In this document: positions 28,301-40,100 of the stretch, piece after piece | How the letters are laid out: the number at the start of each line of letters is the position of its first letter | How positions within the stretch are numbered: position 1 is the first letter of the stretch | Origin: Chenopodium formosanum | Lineage: Eukaryota; Streptophyta; Magnoliopsida; Caryophyllales; Amaranthaceae | Direction: 5' to 3' | DNA length: 64,000 nt | Assembly (NCBI GenBank): GCA_024500155.1 | Contig: CM044869.1 | Span: 29,758,501 to 29,822,500 of the forward strand | Notes under the pieces: model-generated | The model's database searches: none | Seen by the model: only the letters and a program-made list of their open reading frames with translations | Told to the model about the DNA's origin: nothing | Program-made: the position numbers and the translations under genes

Positions 28301-28494
28301 ACTTTTATTTGATTCAAAAAGCTATGTTTGAATGTGTTTGACTTTCATTTGATTTAATTAGCTTTCCTGAATGCATTTGACTTTAATGTGATTCAAAATG
28401 GTTTGTTTGAATGTGTTTGACTTAAATTTGATTCAAAAAGCTTAGTTTGAATGTGTTTGACTTTCATTTGATTCAATTAGCTTTATTGAATGCA

Positions 28495-28573
28495 TTTGAC
28501 TTTCATTTGATTCAAAAAGCTTTGTTTGAATGTGTTTGACTTTCATTTGATTCAATTAGCTTTGTTGAATGCA
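28495..28573 (+). repeat. Reference dimer, forward arm (B 28,495-28,534; A 28,535-28,573)
   Basis: A 79-bp pair matching the forward consensus at every base: a 40-bp B monomer ending TTTGAATGTG, then a 39-bp A monomer ending TTGAATGCA. It is a good query for counting units. The A consensus also occurs exactly at 26,352-26,390. Confidence 0.95.
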
Positions 28574-31500
28574 TTAAACTTTCATTTGATTCAAAAAGCT
28601 TTGTTTAAATGTGTTTGACTTTCATTTGATTCAATTACCTTTGTTGAATGCATTTAACTTTCAATTGATTCAAAAAGCTTTATTTGAATGTCCTTGTCTT
28701 TCTTTTGATTCAAAAAGCTTAGTTTAAATGTGTTTGACTTTCATTTGATTCAATTAGGTTTGTTGAATGCATTTGACTTTCATTTGACTCAAAAAGCTTT
28801 GTTTGAATGTGTTTGACTTTCATTTGATTCAATTGGTTTTATTAAATGCATTTGACTTTCATTTGTTTCAAAAAGCGTTGTTTGAATGTGTTTGACTTTC
28901 AGTTGACTCAAAAAGCCAAGTTTGAATGTGCTTGACTTTCATTTGATTCAATTAGCTTTTTTGAATTCATTTGACTTTCATTTGATTCAAAAAGCTTTGT
29001 TTGAATATGTTTGACTTACATTTGATTCAAAAAGCTTACTTTTAATGTGTTTGACTTTCACTTGATTCAATTAGCTTTGTTGAATGCATTTGACTTTCAT
29101 TTGACTCAAAAAGCTATGTTTGAATGTGTTTGACTTTCATTTGATTTAATTAGCTTTCCTGAATGCATTTGACTTTAATGTGATTCAAAATGGTTTGTTT
29201 GAATGTGTTTGACTTAAATTTGATTCAAAAAGCTTAGTTTGAATGTGTTTGACTTTCATTTGATTCAATTAGCTTTATTGAATGCATTTGACTTTCATTT
29301 GATTCAAAAAGCTTTGTTTGAATGTGTTCGACATTGATTTGCTTCAATTAGCTTCTTTGAATGCATTTGACTTTCTTTAGATTCAAAATGCTTTGGTTGA
29401 ATGTATTTGACTTTCATTTGATTCAAAATGCTTAGTTTGTATGTGTTCGACTTTCATTTGATTCAATTAGCTTTGATGAATGCATTTGACTTTCATTTCA
29501 TTCAAAAAGCTTTGTTTGAATGTGTTTGACTTTCATTTTATTCAATTAGCTTTGTTGATTGCATTTTTTACTTTCCTTTGACTCAAAAAGCTTTGTTTGA
29601 ATGTGTTTGACTTTCATTTGATTCTATTAGCTTTATTGAATGTATTTGACTTTGATTTGATTCAAAAAGCTTTGTTTGAATGTGTTTGACTTTCATTAGA
29701 TTCAATTAGCTTTGATAAATGCATTTGACTTTCATTTGATTCAAAAATCTTTGTTTGAAGGTGTTTGACTTTCATTTGATTCAACATCCTTGATTTGTAT
29801 GTGTTCGACTTTCATTTGATTTAATTTGCTTCCTTAAATGCAGTTGACTTTCATTTGATTGAAAGAGCTTTGTTTGAATGTGTTTGACTTTCATTTGATT
29901 CAATAAGCTTTGTTCATTGCATTTGACTTTCATTTGATTCAATTAGCTTTGTTGAATATATTTGACTTCCATTTTATTCAAATAGCTTTGTTTGAATGTG
30001 TTTGACTTACATTTGATTCAATTAGCTTTGTTGAATGCATTTGACTCTAAAAGCTTTTTTTGAATGTGTTTGACTTTCATTTGATTCAAAATGCATGGTT
30101 TGTATATGTTCGACATTCATTTGCTTCAATTAGCTTCCTTGAATGCATTTGACTTTCATTTGATTCAAAAAAGTTTGTATGAATGTGTTTGACTTTTATT
30201 TGATTCAATTAGCTTTGTTGAATGCATTTTTTACTTTCATTTGACTCAAAAAGCTTTGTTTAAATGTGTTTGACTTTCATTTGATTCAATAAGCTTAGTT
30301 TGAATGTGTTTGACTTTCATTTAATTCAATTAGCTTTGTTGAATGCATTTTTTACTTTCATTTGACTCAAAAAGCTTTGTTTGAATGTGTTCGACTTTCA
30401 TTTGATTCAATTAGCTTTATTGAATGCATTTGACTTTGATTTAATTCAAAAAGCTTTATTTGAATGTGTTTGACTTTTATTTGATTCAATTAGCTTTGCT
30501 AAATGCATTTAACTTTCATTAAATTCAAAAATCTTTGTTTAAATGTGTTTGACTTTCATTTGCTTTAATTAGCTTCCTTGAAATCATTTGACTTTCATTT
30601 GATTCAAAAAAGTTTGTATGAATGTGTTTGACTTTTATTTGATTCAATTAGCTTTGTTGAATACATGTGACTTTCATTTGATTCAAAAAGCTTTGTTTAA
30701 ATGTGTTTCACATTCAGTTGATTCAAAAAGCTTAGTTTGAATGTGTTTGACTTTCATTTGATTCAATTAGCTTCGTTGAATGCATTGGACTTTCATTTGA
30801 CTCAAAAACCTTTGTTTGAATGTGTTTGACTTTCATTTGATTCAATTGGCTTTATTGAATGCATTTGACTTTCATTTTATTCAAAAAGCTTTGTTTGAAT
30901 GTGTTCGACTTTCATTTGCTTCAATTAGCTTCTTTGGATGCATTTGACTTTCATTTGATTCAAAATGCTTTGTTTGAATGTGTTTGACTTTCATTTGATT
31001 CAAAATGCTTGGTATGTATGTGTTCGAATTTCATTTGTTTCAATTAGCTTCCTTGAATGCATTTCACTTTCATTTGATTCATAGAGCTTTGTTTGAATGT
31101 GTTTCACTTTCATTTGATTCAAATAGTTTTGTTGAATGCATTTGACTTTCATTTGATTCAAAAAGCTTTATTTGAAAGGGTTGCATTTGACTTTCATTTG
31201 ATTCAATTATCTTTGTTGAATATATTTAACTTTCATTTTATTCAAAAAGCTTTGTTGAATGCATTTGACTTTCATTTGATTAAAAAAGCTTTGTTTGAAT
31301 GAGTTTGACTTACATTTGATTCGAAAAGCTTACCTTGAATGTGTTTCACTTTCACTTGATTTAATTAGCTTTATTAAATGCATTTGACTTTCATTTGACT
31401 CTAAAAGCTTTTTTTGAATGTGTTTCACTTTCATTTTATTCAATTAGCTTTATTGAATGCATTTGACTTTTATTTGATTCAAAAAGCTATGTTTGAATGT

Positions 31501-32259
31501 GTTTGACTTTCATTTGATTTAATTAGCTTTCCTGAATGCATTTGACTTTAATTTGATTCAAAATGGTTTGTTTGAATGTGTTTGACTTAAATTTGATTCA
31601 AAAAGCTTAGTTTGAATGTGTTTGACTTTCATTTGATTCAATTAGCTTTATTGAATGCATTTGACTTTCATTTGATTCAAAAAGCTTTGTTTGAATATGT
31701 TCGACATTGATTTGCTTCAATTAGCTTCTTTGAATGTTTGAATGTGTTTGACTTTAATTTGATTCAATTAGTTTTGTAGAATGCATTTGACTTTCATTTG
31801 ATTCAAAAAGCTTTAATTTGATTCAATTAGTTTTGTAGAATGCATTTGATTTTCATTTGATTCAAAAAGCTATGTTTGAATGTGTTCGACTGTCATTTGC
31901 TTCAATTAGCCTCTTTGAATTCATTTGTCTTTCATTTAATTCAAAATGCTTTGTTTGAATGTGTTTAACTTTCAATTTATTCAAAATGCTTGGTTTTAAT
32001 GTGTTCGACTTTCATTTGCTTCAATTAGCTTCTTTGAACGCATTTGACTTTCATTTGATTCAAAAAGCTTTGTTTGAATGTGTTTGACTTTCATTTGATT
32101 CTATTAGCTTTGTTGAATGCATTTGACTTTCTTTAGATTCAAAAAACTTTGTTTGAATGTGTTTGACTTTCATTTGATTCAATTAGATTTTTTGAATTCA
32201 TTTGACTTTCATTTGATTCAAAAAGCCTTGTTTGAATGTGTTTGATTTACATTTGATTC

Positions 32260-35200
32260 AAAAAGCTCATTTTGAATGTGTTTGACTTTCATTTGATTCA
32301 ATTAGCTTTGTTGATTGCATTTGACTTTCATTTGACTGAAAAAGCTTTGTTTGAATGTGTTTGTCTTCTATTTTATTCAATTAGCTTTCTTGAATGCATT
32401 TGACTTTCATTTGATTCAAAAAGCTTTGTTTGAAAGTGTTTGACTTTTATTTGATTCAATTAGCTTCGTTGAATGCATTTGACTTTCTTTTGATTTAAAT
32501 AGCCTTGTTTAAATGTGTTTGACTTTCAGTTGACTCAAAAAGCTTAGTTTGAATGTGTTTGACTTTCATTTAATTCAATTAGCTTTGTTGAATGCATTTG
32601 ACTTTTATTTAACTCAAAAAGCTTGGTTTGAAAGTGTTTGACTTTCATTTGATTCAATTAGCTTTACTGAATGCATTTGACTTTCATTTAACTCAAAAAG
32701 TTTAATCTGAATGTGTTTGACTTTCATTTGATTCAATTAGCTTTGTTGAATGCATTTGACTTTCTTTTGATTCAAAAAGCTTTGTTTGAATGTGTTAAAC
32801 TTACATTTGATTCAAAAAGTTTATTTTGAATGTGTTTGACTTTCATTTGATTCAATTAGCTTTGTTGAATGCATTTGAATTTCATTTCATTCAAAAAGCT
32901 TTGTTTGAATGTGTTAAACTTACATTTGATTCAAAAAGTTTATTTTGAATGTGTTTGACTTTCATTTGATTCAACTAGCTTTCTTGAATGCATTTGACTT
33001 TCATTTGATTCAAAAAGCTTTGTTTAAATGTGTTTGACTTTCATTTGTTTCAATTGGCTTTATTGATTGCATTTGACTTTCATTTGATTCAAAAAGCTTT
33101 CTTTGAATGTGTTTGACTTTCATTTGATTCAATTAGCTTTGTGAAATGCATTTGTCTTTCATTTGATTCAATTGGCTTTGCTGAATGCATTTGACTTTCA
33201 TTTGATTCAAAAAGCTTTGTTTAAATGTGTTTGACTTTCATGTGCTTCAATGAGCTTTGTTGAATGCATTTGACTTTCATTTGATTCAAAAAGCTTTGTT
33301 TCAATGTGTTTGACTTTTATTTGATTCAATTAGCTTTGTTAAATGCATTTGACTTTCATTTGATTCAAAAAATCTTAGTTTCAATTTGTTTGACTTTCAT
33401 TTAACTCAAAAAGTTATGTTTGAATGTGTTTGACTTTAATTTGATTCAATTAGCTTTGTTGAATGCATTTGACTTTTATTTGATTCAAAAAGCTTTGTTT
33501 GAATGTGTTTGACTTACATTTGATTCATAAAGCTTACTTTGAATGTGTTTGACTTTAACTTGATTCAATGAGCTTTGTTGCATGCATTTGACCTTCATTT
33601 GACTCTAAAAGCTTTGTTTGAATGTGTTTGAATTTCATTTGACTCTAAAAGCTTTGTTTGAATGTGTTTGACTTTCATTTCATTCAATTAGCTTTGTTGA
33701 ATGCATTTGATTTTCATTTGATTCAAAAAGCTTTGTTTGAATGTGTTTGATTTACATTTGATTCAAAAAGCTCATTTTGAATGTGTTTGACTTTCATTTG
33801 ATTCAATTAGCTTTGTTGAATGCATTTTCCTTTCATTTGACTTAAAAAGCTTTGTTTGAATGTGTTTGACTTTCATTTGATTCAATTAGCTTTCTTGAAT
33901 GCATTTGACTTTCATTTGATTCTAAAAGCTTTGTTAGAATGTGTTTGATTTACATTTGATTCACAAAGCTTATTTTGAATGTGTTTGACTTTCATTTGAT
34001 TTAATTAGCTTTGTTGAATGCATTTGACTTTAATTTGACTCAAAAAGTTTTGTTTGAATGTGTTTGACTTTCATTTGATTCATTTAGCTTTCTTGAATGC
34101 ATTTGACTTTCATTTGATTCAAAAAGCTTTGTTTGAATGTGTTTGATTTACATTTGATTCAAAAAGCTTATTTTGAATATGTTTGACTTTCATGTGATTC
34201 AATTAGCTTACTTGAATGCATTAGACTTTCATTTGACTCAAAAAGCTTTGTTTGAATGTGTTTGTCTTCCATTTTATTCAATTAGCTTTCTTGAATGGAT
34301 TTGACTTTCATTTGATTCAAAAAGCTTTGTTTGAATGTGTTTGACTTTTATTTGATTCAATTAGCTTTGTTGAATGCATTTGACATTCTTTTGATTTAAA
34401 TAGCCTTGTTTAAATGTGTTTGACTTTCAGTTGACTCAATAAGTTTAGTTTGAATGTGTTTGACTTTCATTTGATTCAAAATAAACTTTTTAATTCAAAT
34501 GTAAGTTTAACATATTCAAACAAAGCTTTTTGAATCAAATGAGAGTTAAATGCATTTGACTTTAATTTGATTCAATTAACTTTGTTGAATGCATTTGACT
34601 TTTATTTGATTCAAAAAGCTTTGTTTGAATGTGTTTGACTTACATTTGATTCAAAAAGCTTACTTTGAATGTGTTTGACTTTAACTTGATTCAATAAGCT
34701 TTGTTTAATGCATTTGACTTTCATTTGACTCTAAAAGCTTTGTTTGAATGTGTTTGACTTTCATCTGATTCAAAAAGCTTTGTTTGAATGTGTTTGTCTT
34801 TTATTTGATTCAATTAGTTTTATTGAATGCATTTGACTTTCATTTCATTCAAAAAGCTTTGTTTGAATGTGTTTGATTTACATTTGATTCAAAAAGCTTA
34901 TTTTGAATGTGTTTGACTTTCATGTGATTCAATTAGCTTTGTCGAATGCATTTGACTTTCATTTGACTCAAAAAGCTTTGTTTGAATGTGTTTGACTTCC
35001 ATTTGATTCAATTAGCTTTCTTGAATGCATTTGACTTTCATTTGATTCAAAAAGCTTTGTTTGAATGTGTTTGACTTTCATTTGATTCAATTAGTTTTGC
35101 TGAATGCATTTGCCTTTCATTTGATTCAATTAGCTTTGCTGAATGCATTTGACTATCATTTGATTCAAAAAGCTTTGTTTGGATACGTTTGCCTTTCATT

Positions 35201-38200
35201 TGATTCAATTAGCTTTGCTGAATGCATTTGACTATCATTTGATTTAAAAAGCTTTGTTTGGATACGTTTGACTTTCATTTAATTCAATTAGCTCTCTTGA
35301 ATGTGTTTGACTTTCATTTGATTCAAAAAGCTTTCTTTGAATGTGTTTGATTTACATTTGATTCAAAAAGCTTATTTTGAATGTGTTTGACTTTCATTTG
35401 ATTCAATTAGCTTTGTTGAATACATTTTACTTTCATTTGACTCAAAAAGCTTTGTTTGAATGTGTTTGACTTTCATTTGATTCAATTAGCTTTCTTGAAT
35501 GCATTTCACTTTCATTTGATTCAAAAAGCTTTTTTTGAATGTGTTTGACTTTCATTTAATTCAATTAGCTTTGTTGAATGCATTTGACTTTCATTTGATT
35601 CAATTAGCTTTGTTGCATGCATTTGACTTTCATTTGACTCAAAAAGCTTTGTTTGAATGTGTTTGACTTTCATTTAATTCAATTAGCTTTATTGAATGCA
35701 TTTGACTTTCATTTGATTCAGAAAGCTTTGTTTGAATGTGTTTAACTTTCATTTGATTCAATTAGTATTTTTGAATGCATTTTACTTTCATTTGATTTAG
35801 AAAGCTTTCTTTGAATGTGTTTGACTTTTATTTGGGTCAATTAGCTTTGTTAAACGCATTTGACTTTCATTTGATTCAAAAATCTTAGTTTGAATGTGTT
35901 TGAATTTCATTTACTTTCATTTGATTCAATTAGCTTTGTTGAATGCATTTGACCTTCATTTGACAAAAAAAGTTATGTTTGGTTGTGTTTGACTTTAATT
36001 TGATTCAATTAGTTTTGTTGAATGCATTTGACTTTCATTTGATTCAAAAAGCTTTGTTTGAATGTGTTCGACTTTCATTTGCTTCAATTCGAGTCATTGA
36101 ATGCATTTGACTTTTTATTTGATTCAAAAAGCTTAGTTTGAATGTGTTTCACTTTCATTTGATTCAATTAGCTTTGTCGAATGCATTTAACTTTTATTTG
36201 ACTCAAAAAGCATTGTTTGAATGTGTTTGACTATCATTTGATTCAATTAGCTTTATTTAATGCATTTGGCTTTCATTTGATTCAAAAAGCTTTGTTTGAA
36301 TGTGTTTGACTTTCATTTTATTCAATTAGCTTTCTTAAATGCATTTGACTTTCATTTGATTCAAAAAGCTTTGTTTGAATGTGTTTGACTTTTATTTGAT
36401 TCAATTAGCTTCGTTGAATGCATTTGATTTTCTTCTGATTTAAAAAGCCTTGTTTTAATGTCTTTGACTTTCAGTTGACTCAAAAAGAATAGTTTAAATG
36501 TGTTTGAATTTCATTTAATTCAATTAGCTTTGTTAAATGCATTTGACTTTCATTTGACTAAAAATCTTTGTTTGAATGTGTTTGACTTTCATTTGATTCA
36601 ATTAGCTTTCTTGAATGCATTTGACTTTCATTTGATTGAAAAAGCTTTGTTTGAATGTGTTTGACTTTCATTTGATTCAATTAGCTTTGTTGCATGCATT
36701 TGACTTTCATTTGACTCAAAAAGCTTTGTTTGAATGTGTTTGACTTTCATTTAACTCAATTAACTTTGTCGAATGCATTTGACTTTCATTTGCCTCAAAA
36801 AGCTTTGTTTGAATGTGTTTGACTTTTATTTAACTCAATTAACTTTGTTGAATGCATTTGACTTTCATTTGCCTCAAAAAGCTTTGTTTGAATGCGTTTG
36901 ACTTTCATTTGATTCAAAAAGCTTTGTTTGAATGCGTTTGATTTACATTTGATTCAAAAAGCTTATTTTGAATGTGTTTGACTTTCATTTGATTCAATTA
37001 GCTTTGTTGAATGCATTTGACTTTCATTTGACTCAAAAAGCTTTGTTTGAATATGTTTCTTTTACATTTGATTCAAAAAGCTTATTTTGAATGCATTTGA
37101 CTTTCATTTGATTTAATTAGCTTTGTTGCATGCATTTGAATTTCTATTGACTCAAAAAGCTTAGTTTGAATGTGTTGACTTTCATTTAATTCAATTAGCT
37201 TTGTTGAATGCATTTGACTTTCATTTGACTCAAAAAACTTTGTTTGAATGTGTTTGACTTTCATTTGATTCAATTAGCTTTATTGAATGCATTTGACTTT
37301 CATTTGATTCAAAAAGCTTTGTTGAATGTGTTTGACTTTCATTTGATTCAATTAGCTTTATTGAATGCATTTGACTTTCATTTGATTCACAAAGCTTATT
37401 TTGAATGTGTTTGAATTTCATTTGATTCAATTAGCTTTGTTGAATGCATTTGACTTTCATTTGACTTAAAAAGCTTTTTTTGAATGTGTTTGACTTTCAT
37501 TTGATTCAATTAGCCTTATTGAATGCATTTGACTTTCAGTTGACTCAAAAAGCTTTGTTTGAATGTGTTTCATTTACATTTGATTCAAAAAGCTTATTTT
37601 GAATGTGTTTGACTTTCATTTGATTCAATTAGTTTTGTTGAATGCATTTGACTTTCATTCGATTCAAAAAGCTTTGTTAGAATGTGTTTGACTTTCATTT
37701 GATTCAATTAGCTTTCTTGAATTCATTTGACTTTCATTTGATTCAAAAAGCTTTGTTTGAATGTGTTTGACTTTCATTTAATTCAATTACCTTTGTTGAA
37801 TGCATTTGACTTTCATTTGATTCAATTAGCTTTGTTGGATGCATTTGATTTTCATTTGATTCAAAACGCTTTGTTTGAATGTGTTTGATTTACATTTGAT
37901 TCAATTAGCTTTGTTGAATGCATTTGACTTTCATTTGATTCAAAATGCTTTGTTTGAATGCGTTTGACTTTCATTTGATTCAATTAGCTTTATTGAATGC
38001 ATTTGACTTTCATTTGATTCAAAAAGCTTTGTTTGAATGCGTTTGATTTACATTTGATTCAAAAAGCTTATTTTGATTGTGTTTGACTTTCATTTGATTC
38101 AATTAGCTTTGTTGAATGCATTTGACTTTCATTTGACTCATAAAGCTTTGTTTGAATGTGTTTCATTTACATTTGATTCAAAAAGCTTATTTTGAATGCA

Positions 38201-39750
38201 TTTGACTTTCATTTGATTTAATTAGCTTTGTTGCATGCATTTGACTTTCAGTTGACTCAAAAAGCTTAGTTTGAATGTGTTGACTTTCATTTAATTCAAT
38301 TAGCTTTGTTAAATGCATTTGACTTTCATTTGATTCAAAAAGCTTTGTTTGAATGTGTTTGTATACATTTGATTCACAAAGTTTATTGAATGCATTTGAC
38401 TTTCATTTGATTCAATTAGCTTTGTTGAATGCATTTGACTTTCATTCGACTCAAAAAGCTTTCTCTGAATGTGTTTGACTTTCATTTGATTCAATTAGCT
38501 TTCTTGAATGCATTTGACTTTCATTAAATTCAAAAAGCTTTGTTTGAATGTGTTTGACTTTCATTTAATTCAATTAACTTTGTTGAATGCATTTGACTTT
38601 CATTTGATTCAATTAGCATTGTTGGATGCATTTGATTTTCATTTTATTCAAAAAGCTTTGTTTGAATGTGTTTGATTTACATTTGATTCAATTAGCTTTG
38701 TTGAATGCATTTGACTTTCATTTGATTCAAAAAGCTTTGTTTGAATGTGTTCGACTTTCATTTGCTTCAATTAGCTTCTTTGAATGCATTCGACTTTCAT
38801 TTGATTTGAAAAGCTTAGTTTGAATGTGTTTAACTTTCATTTGATTCAATTAGCTTTATTGAATGCATTTGACTTTCATTTGATTCAAAAAGCTTTGTTT
38901 GAATGTGTTTGATTTACATTTGATTCAAAAAGCTTATTTTGAATGTGTTTGACTTTCATTTGATTCAATTAGCTTTGTTGAATGCATTTGACTTTCATTT
39001 GATTCAAAAAGCTTTCTTTGAATGTGTTTGACTTTCATTTGATTCAATTAGCTTTGTTGAATGCATTTGACTTTCATTTGATTCAAAAAGCTTTCTTGGA
39101 ATGTGTTTGACTTTCATTTGATTCAATTAGCTTTGTTGAATGCATTTGACTTTCGTTGTATTCAATTAGCTTTGTTGAATGCATTTGACTTTCATTTGAT
39201 TCAAAAAGCTTTGTTTGAATACGTTTGACTTTCATTTGATTCAATTAGCTTTATTGAATGCATTTGACTTTCATTTGATTCAAAAAGCTTTGTTTAAATG
39301 TGGTTGACTTTCAGTTGATTCAAAACTTTTAGTTTGAATGTGTTTGACTTTCATTTACTTTCATTTGATTTAATTAGCTTTGTTGAATGCATTTGACTTT
39401 CATTTGACTCAAAAAGTTATGTTTGAATGTGTGTGACTCTAATTTGATTCAATTAATTTTGTTGAATGCATTTGACTTTCATTTGATTCAAAAAGCTTTG
39501 TTTGAATGTGTTCGACTTTCATTTGCTTCAATTAGCTTCTTTGAATGGATTTGACTTTCATTTGATTCAAAATGTTTTGTTTGAATGTGTTTGACTTTCA
39601 TTTGATTCAAAATGCTTGGTTTGAATGTGTTCGACTTTCATTTGCTCCAATTAGCTTCTTTGAATGCATTTGACTTTCATTTGATTCAAAATGCTTTGTT
39701 TGAATGTGTTTGACTTTCATTTGATTCTATTACCTTTGTTGAATGCATTT
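32260..39750 (+). repeat. Type II block, second and longer copy
   Basis: The segment 32,400-35,165 repeats 19,330-22,055, including the micro-inversion, with scattered base changes and about 79 bp extra near 32,600. The TTGCATGCATTTG region recurs: GAATGCATTTGAC after TTATTTT lies at 37,089 and 38,194, about 1,105 bp apart or 14 dimers. Between 35,165 and 39,500 the order is looser and includes regular A-B dimers (for example 38,948-39,026). Type I-like units (GCTTCAATTAGCTTC) reappear at 39,500-39,670. Confidence 0.85.
34474..34557 (-). repeat. Second copy of the micro-inversion
   Basis: This copy lies exactly 13,110 bp after the segment at 21,364-21,447 and has the same breakpoints and the same ATAAACTTTT start. 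One visible difference is TTAATTCAAAT at 34,489-34,499 against TAAATTCAAAT at 21,379-21,389. Sharing of both breakpoints shows the inversion happened once and was then copied with the surrounding type II block. Confidence 0.9.
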
Positions 39751-39752
39751 GA

Positions 39753-40100
39753 CTTTCATTTACTTCAAAAAGCTGTGTTCGAAAGTGTTTGACTTTCATT
39801 TGATTCAAACAGTTTTGTTGAATGCATTTGACTATCATTTAATTCAAAAAGCTTTGTTTGAATATGTTTGAATTACATTTGAGTCAAAAAGCTTAGTTTG
39901 AATGTGTTTGACTTTCATTTAATTCAATTAGCTTTTGTTCGTATTTGACTTTCATTTGACTCAAAAAGCTTTGTTTGAAAGTCAAACACATTCATAGAAA
40001 GCTTTTTTACTCAAATGAAAGTCAAATGCATTCAACAAAACTGTTTGAATCAAATGAAAGTCAAACACTTTCGAACACAGCTTTTTGAAGTAAATGAAAG
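39753..40100. repeat. Inverted repeat: perfect 80-bp arms, 188-bp spacer, at the orientation switch
   Basis: The segment 39,753-39,832 is the exact reverse complement of 40,021-40,100, checked base by base. The arms share rare variants (GCTGTGTTCGAAAGTG and AAACAGTTTTG on the left), so they pair specifically and not just as members of the family. Outward, about 47 bp more pairs with roughly four mismatches. Inward, similarity continues imperfectly to about 39,877 and 39,977. The strand switch itself lies at 39,976-39,979 (TGAA), which fits both the left unit (TTTGAATG) and the right unit (AATGAAAG). Folded, it would give a long hairpin or cruciform. Confidence 0.92.

Larger units (their letters stand above)
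23330..32260 (+). repeat. Type I block embedded between two type II blocks
   Basis: The block starts and ends with almost the same segment of about 150 bp: TTAGATTCAAAAAACTTTG, then TTAGATTTTTTGAATTC, then GATTTACATTTG. TGAATTC of this landmark lies at 23,411 and at 32,193, 8,782 bp apart. Inside are the 1,905-bp HOR and further type I units. TTTCCTGAATGC markers (position of CCTG) lie at 24,081, 25,985, 27,891, 28,376, 29,158 and 31,531. Near 31,740-31,860 it also contains the 59-bp fused unit typical of the 1,042-bp HOR. Confidence 0.87.
1..39976 (+). repeat. Forward-oriented arm of the satellite (types I and II)
   Basis: All monomers read TTTGACTTTC... on the + strand, so this strand is rich in T runs. 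A-type monomers usually carry TTCAATTAGC in the middle. Two subfamilies alternate in blocks. Type I is marked by TTCGACTTTCATTTGCTTC, GCTTCCTTGAATGC and TTTCCTGAATGC variants. Type II is marked by GATTTACATTTGATTC, TTATTTTGAATG and TTGCATGCATTTG variants. The only reversed units seen in this arm are the two 84-bp micro-inversions listed separately. Confidence 0.95.

Noticed and set aside
39901..39960. Possible unique insert at the junction (AGCTTTTGTTCGTATTTGAC)
   Set aside because: It aligns as a degenerate A-type monomer with a few indels. The length is normal and flanking units are intact.
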